A stretch of DNA of 9,115 bases from Clostridiales bacterium UBA6330 (GTDB lineage: Bacteria; Bacillota; Clostridia; Oscillospirales; CAG-272), in the NCBI GenBank assembly GCA_002438075.1, contig DJSQ01000124.1, positions 1-9,115 of the forward strand, in the 5' to 3' direction. The notes beneath the pieces are model-generated. The model had not been told where the DNA came from, made no database searches, and was given only the letters and a program-made list of their open reading frames with translations. A program made the translations under genes and the position numbers. This document shows, piece after piece, positions 1-6,656 of this stretch (position 1 is its first letter; each line of letters opens with the position of its first letter).

Positions 1-3000
1 CCGAACGGTCCCGATTCGGTTACCATCTGTCCGAGAATCATATCGGAGTGGTCGATAAAATACCGGTTCATCGGGATACCGTTTTCGTCCGTGCCGAGGT
101 GTACCCAATCCGGCTCCTGCGTGGTCATGGTATCCCGCTTTTGGAAGAACAGGATGTCCGCCACCGCCTCTGTCCCCGCATTCCCCCGGAAGGTATCCTC
201 CGGCAAGCGGATGGCACCGATGAGGTCTGCCCGCTGTGCGAGATAGCGGCGGACGGCGGGATTCTCCTTGTCCATTGTCCCCTTGCTCGTGAGCATGGCA
301 ACGATTCCGCCGGGGCGCACCTTGTCGAGCGTCTTGGCAAAGAAATAATCATGGATGAGGAAATTGTACTTGTTATACTTGGGATCAAGCACCTTGAACT
401 GCCCGAACGGGACATTGCCGACTGCGACATCGAAAAAGCTGTCCGGAAAGGCGGTGCTCTCAAAGCCCGTGACCGAGATATTCTGTTTTTGATACAACTG
501 CTGTGCAATACGCCCCGAAACGCTGTCCAGTTCTACACCGTACACGCGGCTTCCCTGCATTTCTTCCGGCAATGCGCCGATGAAGTTGCCGATGCCGCAG
601 GCAGGTTCCAAAATGTTCCCGCCCCGAAAGCCCATGTTGGCAAGGGCTTTGTAGATTGCTTTCATCACGACCGTAGGCGTATAAAAAGCCGTCAGGGTGG
701 ATTCCTTGGCGGCTTCGTATTCTTCGGGCGTGAGCAGGGCTTTCAGTTCTTCATAGTGTCGGTTTGCAGGGTCAAAGCAATCTGCAAGACCGCCCCAGCC
801 CACATATCCGGCAAGCATGGTCTGCTCCTCCGGTGTGGCAAGACGGTTTTCGGATTCCAGTTGCTTGAGCAGCCGGATTGCCGCAACATTGGCTTGGTAC
901 TTCTCCGGAGCGGAAAAGGTCTGCGGGGAGGTTTCTTCCGGGAGGCGGTAATCTGTGCGGTCCTCCGGCGACACTTCCGGATGGAAGGAGGTCGGAAGTG
1001 CGGCTTTTGTCGGCTCGGCAAAGGTGGGAGCAGACAGCGCGGCGGATTCTTCCGGGGTAGGCATTGCCGGTTCTTCGTCTGCCTCCGGTGCATTGCCCGG
1101 AAACATCCGATAACCGTCAGCCCCATATTCCGCTTCGTAGGCGTCGCCTGCCTGCTCGGCTTCCCGGTCTATCAGGTGGTCTTCAATCGCCCGACTGATC
1201 TTGGAAAGGTTCTCTGCCGTAAAGCCCGTATAGTCCGGCTCTGAATCAAAAGTTGCCTTTGCCTCCGCAAAGAACGGTGTTCTCACATCCGCAAGCTCGC
1301 AATCCGCCATTTCACTGATACTGTCGATGAAAGCGTCTCTCTGTTCTTTGTCCGTGAAATCTCCGCCGTTGCCTACAAAGTCCTCATAGGCTTCTTTGAA
1401 TACGGAGAAAGAGAGCATGTTCGTTACAAGCTGCCCGCCCGCATCCGAATCGGGATTGTAATAAATCCAATAAAGCTCCTCTCTTGTTGAATCAAGGAAG
1501 ATATGCTCCTCGGTCGGAATCTCCTTGTCAGACTCCGGAGTTGCCTGCCTATCGGCATTGAACTCATTGAAATCCCGGAGCACAACGGTATATCCGGCTT
1601 TCTCCAGCTTTTGTTCATAGCGGTCTATGGTGTATTTCGGGACACCGCACATCGGGTGTCTTGTGCCGTCTGCCATCACGCGGGTTGTCATTGTCAGGTC
1701 GCAGATTTCTGCGGTTCTCTTCGCGTCATCATCAAAGAACTCATAAAAATCCCCCAATGCGTATGCCGCAATTTCGTGTTTGCCCGCTTGTTCCTCTTGT
1801 TCCGGTTCGTTCGGCACAACCGGTGCGGGCATCGACTCATTGACAACCGCCTCACTCTCTTTGAGGAAAAACGCCTCATTCAGCGGATTCTCTTTGATAC
1901 GCCGAACAAACACCTCAAGCGACATTTCCATCGGGAACAGCGTCCCGTCGTACAACTCAACGCCGTCTGCGGTTGCAGAGGATAACTGTACCTCGTTCTG
2001 ACCGATGTGCAGCCAATCACCAAGTTTCAGGTTCAGACCGTACTGCGTAAAGTCAATATCCGAAGGTCTTTCTTCCTGCCAGGTTTCTATCGGCTGAATG
2101 ACGCGAGGGGCTTCTGTATCCTGCTCTTTCTTACGGTACTTACTGCCCGGGAAAAGGTTATATTTGCCCTCGGCAAACTGTCTGACCTCGGCAAGGCTTT
2201 CTCTGTCGTGATCGTAAGTGTAACTCCCCGGCATTTCGGAATCAAACACCGTCTGCATCATTCCGATGATCTCATTGACGTGCTCGGTGTCATCAAGCTG
2301 TTGGTACACCTCTTTTTCGGCAGCGCTTCCGAAATAGTCCTCGTCCTTTTTCTCAAACGGATGCGGCGCTTCAGCGGATTTCCCGTAATAAAAGTTTACG
2401 ATCCGTCTTGCAATCTGCTCTTTTTCATAAGCGTCAAGATGTTCAACTTCTTTTGCCGTCAGGTACCTGTCACTTCGGATCAGTTCGTCTATACGGTTTG
2501 CCACCTGCGCCCAACTCAAAAGCACATTTCTGACTCCGTTCTTGTCAAGCCCGCCAGCAAGAGCCAATCCTTTGCTATCATGGCTCTCGTCCTGTCTGCC
2601 GCCATAAGAACCACCGATACCGTATTCATCCGAAAGAAACTTTGCTCTTTCCTGCTTGTTCTTGTTTCGCAGGAAGAACGAATAGATACGGAATTTCCCC
2701 TCCGAAACATGGTTGCCGGAACGGACCAGATGACTGTCTATCTGATCCTGCGACAGGTAGTGTTCAGGCGGGAGAACATATTCCTCCTGCGGGTATTCCA
2801 CCGGATCACGGCGATAGCTGCTGACAAGCATTTTTACAAACTGCGGTGTGTAACCCTCGCGTCTGCGGGCTTCCCCCGTCAGTGCATCCACCGCTTCCTC
2901 AAAGACGGGAATAAACGGTTCGGCTCTCCCCGGCTCGTGCAGTATCGCAAAGAAGAAAATGACCTGTTTCTGATAGTCGTTTTGAGGAGGGCTTTCCGGA

Positions 3001-5051
3001 AACTCTGCGTCTCTCAGAAAATCCCGGTAGACATTCGTCACTTTCTCCGCCACCGACTTATCATAAACAGCAACCGCGCTTGACGCTTCATCCTTTGAGA
3101 TATACTGACCGAGTTCAATCAGTTGACGAATTCGGTCATCTATTTCCGACCATGTCAGAGTAGATTTTCTCCAAGCGGTTGCAACGCGCTCCCCCGCAGC
3201 GAAGGTCACGCCGTTTTCATCCCACGCTACGGCACATCTCTGACCGTTGACAATCAAGCCGATGGCATCGGTTTCATATTCGGCACGGAGAAAACGGATA
3301 TTTTCATCTTTATTGTTTGCTCTCCGGTAGAACCCATAGATACGATAATTGCTGCGGCTCGTACACCCGCCGAGGCGCAGGAAGGCGTCGATTACTTCCT
3401 GTGATACAGCGAGATTCTGTTTGATTGGCGTGGGGGCTTCTGACTTGACCTCGACTTCCGGCACAGGTTCTTTTGCCGTTGCCTCAGTAAGCGCGGGGAT
3501 GGGTTCATCCAGATAGTTGTTATCCCGGATAAGTTCCTCAATCAATTCCCGCGTTGCCTGCCATGAAAGCACCATCTCTGCTTTCGGGTTCAGGGATGTG
3601 CCCTCAAACAAATGCAAGCCATCCTCGAAAAGGCTGCTGTACCCGATATGCTCGATTTGGGCTTCATCCTGATAGATGGAGACTGTTGCCTGCTTATAGC
3701 TCTCCCGGATATACTGATTTTTACGCTCCTCATTCTTTTCCTGAGACAGAAAAAGCACGATGTCCTGCTTGCTGTGCGCAAGCCCGTCACCGTGCTTCAG
3801 TAATGTTATGATGTCATCGCCGTCAAGATAATTGCGGGGAGTCCCCAATTGTTCGGGGTGCGACTCGCCGGATTCGCTTACGCCTCGATCAGTTGATGCC
3901 GCACGATTTCCTCCGCCGACGCTTTGATGCTGTTCATCTTCTGCGTCCAGCGCATCGGATTCTCCGCTTTCATCTGTTCGTTCACCCCACGGTCCTTCGC
4001 CATCTGCTCGGTCATCAGCCGCACCTGATCCCGTGCTGTCCGGTCGATCCCCGAGAGGTGTTCCGACAGGCGGTTCTCGGTCAATAAGGTCGTATAAGTT
4101 CCCCTCCGATGTGCCATCAGGTACGCCCTGCGCGCCATGCCGTATTTCCCGATCTCCGGGGCTTGGCTCTCCGGCAGTCTCAGGTTCGGGAGCATTACCG
4201 TTCCCGCTTCCCGATAGGTCATTTTCATAGCTTTCATGATTCATCCCTCCGATTTCCTGTTTTTTCTCTGCACCCTCATGATACCCCATTTTTGTTTTTT
4301 CGTCAACTGTGCGGCGCTTTTCTGCTTTGACCACCTTTTCTACCTCCCGCAGACAAATTTCCGAGAGGTCTGCGGCGGCAGTGCCGAGGCAGTTGACCGT
4401 GTCCGGGGTGCTGAATTCATACACGCCGTGGAGCGCTTCGGCATCTACATAGGACGGCGCATGGTAGCCCGCACGGGTCAGGACAGTGAATGCCACACTG
4501 TTTTTCAGGATGGGGAGAAAGTGAGCCCGCAGATTATCCGTGTCGTACTCCGCAAGCAGGCTTCCGTGTGTGACAGCGGCGAGGTTATCCAGGTAGTCTC
4601 CGAGCGAATCCTCGCAGAGGTTTCCGACAGCGGAGAGAACAGCGGCAGGAAAGGAGCGTTTGTCCGGCAGTTCCCCGAACCGGTTCTCCATCGCCTCTGT
4701 GATTGCCTGCTCCATTCCGTTCTCCATCGTCCAGAGTTCAAACGGACGGCGGCTGTGCGTGTCTGCGACATCGAAAACATGGGAAAGAACCGGTCGCCCG
4801 CCATTGTCCCGGATGAGCGCAATGCCGTGTGCGCCACGGTTCACCCATCGGTCCAGACGATTCCAGATTGCAATCTCGGCGCAGGCAACGGCGTCCGGCT
4901 TCTGCACATAGATACACACCTGATCCGAAAACGGGTACTTATACTGCCATGCCGCCGTCCGCAGGAACGCCATCCAGTCCCGCTCACTCTTAGTAACGGT
5001 TTTCACCGTTTGGCGGTACAGATCGGTAATCAGGTCTGTTTTTCTTGACAT
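1..5051 (-). CDS. Giant ArdC-like / N6-adenine DNA methylase (helicase-methylase family) protein, C-terminus cut by window edge
   Basis: Open for 1,683 codons from ATG at 5051, which directly follows the previous gene's TAA; GGGAG lies just upstream. Domains in order: residues 1-250 ArdC-like (WMAFL, then YPFSDQVCIYVQKPDA, W, RWVNRGAHGIAL), a probable ssDNA-binding fold; 255-405 acidic Gly/Glu/Asp/Pro-rich linker; three diverged copies of one module at about 410-513, 546-650 and 765-863; a small unnamed module at 1012-1061; a MutS domain-I-like module at 1095-1158; unnamed modules at 1184-1320; disordered linker; adenine methylase from about 1385, with YVGWGG, AFYTP (1455-1459), SAM-binding EPACGIGNF (from 1482) and motif IV as NVPFGQF (from 1546) instead of NPPY. 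Family members I recall are 2,000-3,000 residues long and end in a DEAD/SNF2 helicase, which would lie beyond base 1. The likely role is modification or protection of conjugative-element DNA, including anti-restriction; substrate and methylated sequence are unknown. The linker overlaps a nested tnpV gene. Confidence 0.93.
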   Translation of the reverse strand, partial: MSRKTDLITDLYRQTVKTVTKSERDWMAFLRTAAWQYKYPFSDQVCIYVQKPDAVACAEIAIWNRLDRWVNRGAHGIALIRDNGGRPVLSHVFDVADTHSRRPFELWTMENGMEQAITEAMENRFGELPDKRSFPAAVLSAVGNLCEDSLGDYLDNLAAVTHGSLLAEYDTDNLRAHFLPILKNSVAFTVLTRAGYHAPSYVDAEALHGVYEFSTPDTVNCLGTAAADLSEICLREVEKVVKAEKRRTVDEKTKMGYHEGAEKKQEIGGMNHESYENDLSGSGNGNAPEPETAGEPSPGDREIRHGAQGVPDGTSEGNLYDLIDREPPVGTPLGDRPDSTGSGAADDRADGEGPWGERTDESGESDALDAEDEQHQSVGGGNRAASTDRGVSESGESHPEQLGTPRNYLDGDDIITLLKHGDGLAHSKQDIVLFLSQEKNEERKNQYIRESYKQATVSIYQDEAQIEHIGYSSLFEDGLHLFEGTSLNPKAEMVLSWQATRELIEELIRDNNYLDEPIPALTEATAKEPVPEVEVKSEAPTPIKQNLAVSQEVIDAFLRLGGCTSRSNYRIYGFYRRANNKDENIRFLRAEYETDAIGLIVNGQRCAVAWDENGVTFAAGERVATAWRKSTLTWSEIDDRIRQLIELGQYISKDEASSAVAVYDKSVAEKVTNVYRDFLRDAEFPESPPQNDYQKQVIFFFAILHEPGRAEPFIPVFEEAVDALTGEARRREGYTPQFVKMLVSSYRRDPVEYPQEEYVLPPEHYLSQDQIDSHLVRSGNHVSEGKFRIYSFFLRNKNKQERAKFLSDEYGIGGSYGGRQDESHDSKGLALAGGLDKNGVRNVLLSWAQVANRIDELIRSDRYLTAKEVEHLDAYEKEQIARRIVNFYYGKSAEAPHPFEKKDEDYFGSAAEKEVYQQLDDTEHVNEIIGMMQTVFDSEMPGSYTYDHDRESLAEVRQFAEGKYNLFPGSKYRKKEQDTEAPRVIQPIETWQEERPSDIDFTQYGLNLKLGDWLHIGQNEVQLSSATADGVELYDGTLFPMEMSLEVFVRRIKENPLNEAFFLKESEAVVNESMPAPVVPNEPEQEEQAGKHEIAAYALGDFYEFFDDDAKRTAEICDLTMTTRVMADGTRHPMCGVPKYTIDRYEQKLEKAGYTVVLRDFNEFNADRQATPESDKEIPTEEHIFLDSTREELYWIYYNPDSDAGGQLVTNMLSFSVFKEAYEDFVGNGGDFTDKEQRDAFIDSISEMADCELADVRTPFFAEAKATFDSEPDYTGFTAENLSKISRAIEDHLIDREAEQAGDAYEAEYGADGYRMFPGNAPEADEEPAMPTPEESAALSAPTFAEPTKAALPTSFHPEVSPEDRTDYRLPEETSPQTFSAPEKYQANVAAIRLLKQLESENRLATPEEQTMLAGYVGWGGLADCFDPANRHYEELKALLTPEEYEAAKESTLTAFYTPTVVMKAIYKALANMGFRGGNILEPACGIGNFIGALPEEMQGSRVYGVELDSVSGRIAQQLYQKQNISVTGFESTAFPDSFFDVAVGNVPFGQFKVLDPKYNKYNFLIHDYFFAKTLDKVRPGGIVAMLTSKGTMDKENPAVRRYLAQRADLIGAIRLPEDTFRGNAGTEAVADILFFQKRDTMTTQEPDWVHLGTDENGIPMNRYFIDHSDMILGQMVTESGPF
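1578..1769 (-). other. MutS domain I-like module within the giant protein
   Basis: Residues about 1095-1158 read as a compact MutS N-terminal mismatch-recognition domain. The line-up covers LGDFYEFFDDDAKRTAEI, then CDLTMTTR, PMCGVP, and a helix ending KLEKAGYTVVL. In MutS the matching pieces are MGDFYELF-x-DDA, LDI-LT-R, AGIP and KL-G-x-V. The Phe-x-Glu pair that contacts mismatched DNA in MutS (Phe36 and Glu38 in E. coli) is present as Phe1102 and Glu1104. No other MutS part (connector, lever, clamp, ATPase) is seen nearby, so this is an isolated module. It may sense distorted or mispaired DNA, or may be only a nucleic-acid-binding fold. Confidence 0.7.
2463..3824 (-). repeat. Three diverged copies of a ~100-residue module within the giant protein
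   Basis: Protein-level repeats, not DNA repeats. Copies lie at about 3513-3824 (residues 410-513), 3102-3416 (546-650) and 2463-2759 (765-863). Each begins with an amphipathic helix (ITLLKHGDG, VIDAFLRLGG, IDSHLVRSG). Copies 2 and 3 continue with RIY-x-F, N-K-x-E and FL-x-x-EY; copy 1 has a weaker F, N-x-EER and Y-I-x-ESY. A beta-rich part follows with DGL, DENGV or DKNGV, and each ends in L-S/T-W then I-x-x-LI and a final Y (LSWQATRELIEELI, LTWSEIDDRIRQLIE, LSWAQVANRIDELIR). Copies 2 and 3 resemble each other most. The function is unknown; a repeated nucleic-acid or protein docking module would fit. Confidence 0.7.
3878..4237 (-). CDS. tnpV: TnpV-family transposon protein, nested inside the giant gene in the +1 frame
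   Basis: A complete 119-residue frame starts at ATG 4237 and ends at TAA 3878. It lies wholly within the giant gene, in the reading frame one base downstream on the same strand. The protein shows the TnpV pattern as I know it: KMTY near the start, LPNLRLPE, IGKYG, AHRRGTYT, LLTENRLSEHL, an amphipathic helix, then NPMRWTQKMNSIKASAEEIV and a C-terminal L-I. TnpV was named from Tn4451-type clostridial elements; its biochemical role is not established. A GGAGGG motif sits 7 bases before the ATG, so independent translation is plausible. The overlapping frame reads only as low-complexity Gly/Asp/Glu/Pro-rich linker, as expected when a new frame overprints an older coding sequence. The family call is sure; expression of this copy is an inference. 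Confidence 0.82.
   Translation of the reverse strand: MKAMKMTYREAGTVMLPNLRLPESQAPEIGKYGMARRAYLMAHRRGTYTTLLTENRLSEHLSGIDRTARDQVRLMTEQMAKDRGVNEQMKAENPMRWTQKMNSIKASAEEIVRHQLIEA
4245..4250 (-). promoter_or_regulatory. Internal ribosome binding site for nested tnpV
   Basis: The minus strand reads GGAGGG here, 7 bases before the ATG at 4237. That is a near-ideal Shine-Dalgarno sequence and spacing for a Firmicute. In the giant gene's own frame these bases merely encode part of an I-G-G-M stretch. Its position decides the tnpV start and is the best sequence evidence that the nested frame is translated. Confidence 0.75.
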
Positions 5052-5861
5052 TTATCTCTCCCTTCCTCTCTCTTTGATCTTCTCATCCGGAAAGTGCCAC
5101 CCATACACTTCCCCCACACGGTAGCCGAGCTTTTCGGTTACACGGTCAATATCCGCCTGCTTCGCGGTTCCGTCATACAGCTTCTCAAGCAGATCGCCAC
5201 GCTCGTCCTCGGTGGCATCGTCCCGAAACTTACGGAAGGTGTAACGGTTGCATCCGTCATGATGCCATTGGGAGGAGCAGAACTCCCCGTCTTTGGTGAC
5301 ATACCATTCGGCGGAATCGTAGCGGTACTGAAGGCAATCCGAAAGACTCCCGTCCGGAATCAGGGTGTATCCGCTGTGCCGACCGTCCCATAAGCCGAGG
5401 TCGCAGATGACCAGAATATCCCCGTCCACCGGAATGTCCAGATTGGCGCGTTCGTCATCGAGATAGCCCGCATTGGTTTCCACCATGCGCGTCTCGTATT
5501 CTTCCCGCGTCAACCCCGGCTCCTCTGCGGAAAGGTCTTCAATCCAGTCCCGCAGGTTCAGGTCATGATCCGACCAGACCGTCCGCTTTTCGGGAAGCGG
5601 CTCTACCGTCGCTCCCATGCGCTGAAGGGCTTCTGCCAGTTCGCAGATGTGGTAGCCGCGCCCGGCGAATACCAGATGGTAGTCGTCAAGGTAACGGCAG
5701 ACCACTTCCCTGCGGGTACCGTTCGCAGACAGCAGGACGCTTCCCCCGTCCCGGATGCGGAACAGCGTCCGATACTCCGGTGTGATGAACCGGATTTCCC
5801 GTGGGCTGTCCGGTTCTGTGACTGTCAGAACGCCGTATTGATTTTGAATCTCGTAATTCAT
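5052..5861 (-). CDS. Conserved hypothetical protein of conjugative-element type (269 aa)
   Basis: I do not recognise a named function. The start is set at ATG 5861 because GAGGGGG precedes it; a start at 5903 would fall inside the transcription hairpin and add an unlikely Cys-rich leader. Residues 1-90 look beta-rich and end in a helix (YHICELAEALQRMGATVEPL). From about 105 there is a segment with WSDHDLNLRDW, NAGYLDDERANLDIP, CDLGLWDGRHSGY and QWHHDGCNRYTFRKF, then a helical C-terminus ending VYGWHF and a charged tail. No signal peptide or membrane segment is evident. Proteins of this pattern are, as far as I remember, common next to the giant methylase gene in Firmicutes elements. The stop is followed at once by the giant gene's ATG, so the two are probably cotranscribed and translationally coupled. 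Confidence 0.85.
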   Translation of the reverse strand: MNYEIQNQYGVLTVTEPDSPREIRFITPEYRTLFRIRDGGSVLLSANGTRREVVCRYLDDYHLVFAGRGYHICELAEALQRMGATVEPLPEKRTVWSDHDLNLRDWIEDLSAEEPGLTREEYETRMVETNAGYLDDERANLDIPVDGDILVICDLGLWDGRHSGYTLIPDGSLSDCLQYRYDSAEWYVTKDGEFCSSQWHHDGCNRYTFRKFRDDATEDERGDLLEKLYDGTAKQADIDRVTEKLGYRVGEVYGWHFPDEKIKERGRER

Positions 5862-5881
5862 TGCCCCCTCTTTCCAACAGA

Positions 5882-5917
5882 AAAAGCAGGATGACTGTCG
5901 CACAGCATCCTGCTTTT
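5882..5917 (-). terminator. Strong hairpin, likely intrinsic terminator after the HTH/nucleotidyltransferase cassette
   Basis: A perfect 12-bp stem pairs 5882-5893 with 5906-5917 (AAAAGCAGGATG with CATCCTGCTTTT). It extends by CTGT pairing with ACAG across one bulged base and leaves a 3-base loop. On the minus strand the stem ends in a five-T run, with a C and more T-containing sequence after it; the plus strand also has T-rich sequence, so it may work both ways. It begins 14 bases past the stop at 5931. Only about 20 bases separate it from the next start codon, so it may equally be a leaky attenuator or an RNA-stabilising hairpin upstream of the 5861 gene. Confidence 0.8.
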
Positions 5918-5930
5918 CGTTTTCTTATTT

Positions 5931-6656
5931 TTACCGTCCTTCGCGGTCTTTTTTCTTTTGCAATGCAATGGCAATAATGGAATCTGCCGTATCCTCTTTT
6001 ACGGCACTCGGATACTTCTTCTCTACTTCCATCAGCGCGTCCTTTGCGGTCTGTTCATCTTCACTCAGCTCCACAAACAATGCCTTCAAATCCTCACAGG
6101 CAAGAATCCGGTTCAAAAGGTCTTTGGTTTCCTCCGAGATTGCATTCCAACCGCCGTAGAGGTTACAGACTGCACGGTCGATCCGTTCATAGGTCAGCGG
6201 ATCTCCCGAAAGCTGCTGCTCATAAAGGATGCCCGCAACATCCGACAAATCCTTTTTGTATTTCCGACCGGACATCAGCTTCATGGCAACCAAATATTCC
6301 GCTTTGACCGTCCGGACCTCCAAAACGCCGGAAAAGGTTTTGTAATATGCGGAATACTGCGCAAGCCTCGGCGTATAGGATGCGGTCCGCTTAAAATCGT
6401 CATTCAACCATCCAATGGGAAGCCCCAAACGGTCCCCCACTGCATTGATACATTCTTTCATGACCGAGTGAACCGCCGTATAGTCCGCATCAATATCATA
6501 GGAGGAGTAGCGAAAATCATAATTCAAGAGCACCGATGCCCCACCGACCAGTGTCAGCTCTGCCGGTGCGCCATGTCCCCGCTTTCGGAACTCCTTCGCC
6601 AATTCTTTGAGGTAATATTCCAGATTGGCTTTTGTAAACGGCACTTCAATAAACAT
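5931..6656 (-). CDS. DUF6036/AbiEii-like nucleotidyltransferase, probable toxin or defence effector
   Basis: A 241-residue protein starting at ATG 6656, with GAGG about 9 bases upstream; the longer frame to 6815 adds an Arg/Ser/Cys-rich leader that belongs to the previous gene's DNA. The nucleotidyltransferase signature is clear: VGGAS (residues 37-41) followed by SSYDIDAD (51-58), giving the G-G...D-x-D metal-binding triad. A second block, VKAEYLVAMKLMSGR-x-KKDLSDV (about 117-140), matches the Lys/Asp-bearing helix of AbiEii/DUF6036 proteins. The last 60 residues are helical and charged. Relatives include type IV toxin AbiEii and MenT-type enzymes that modify tRNA; the substrate here is unknown. 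Its first 11 bases overlap the end of the HTH gene, so the two are coupled, as in a toxin-antitoxin pair. It could instead be a non-toxic nucleotidyltransferase. Confidence 0.85.
   Translation of the reverse strand: MFIEVPFTKANLEYYLKELAKEFRKRGHGAPAELTLVGGASVLLNYDFRYSSYDIDADYTAVHSVMKECINAVGDRLGLPIGWLNDDFKRTASYTPRLAQYSAYYKTFSGVLEVRTVKAEYLVAMKLMSGRKYKKDLSDVAGILYEQQLSGDPLTYERIDRAVCNLYGGWNAISEETKDLLNRILACEDLKALFVELSEDEQTAKDALMEVEKKYPSAVKEDTADSIIAIALQKKKDREGR

Noticed and set aside
48..1244. Long plus-strand open frame of 398 codons
   Set aside because: It is antisense to the methylase domain, whose motifs are unmistakable. The translation is Arg/Gly/Phe-rich with no recognisable domain.
2007..3083. 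Plus-strand open frame of 358 codons
   Set aside because: It is antisense to the repeated-module region of the giant gene and has no domain-like pattern or ribosome site.
4236..5048. Plus-strand open frame of 270 codons opposite the N-terminus of the giant gene
   Set aside because: The minus strand encodes the ArdC-like domain here; the plus frame looks like a shadow.
5862..5903. Upstream start at 5903 for the 269-residue protein
   Set aside because: It lies inside the hairpin and lacks a ribosome site; ATG 5861 has GAGGGGG upstream.
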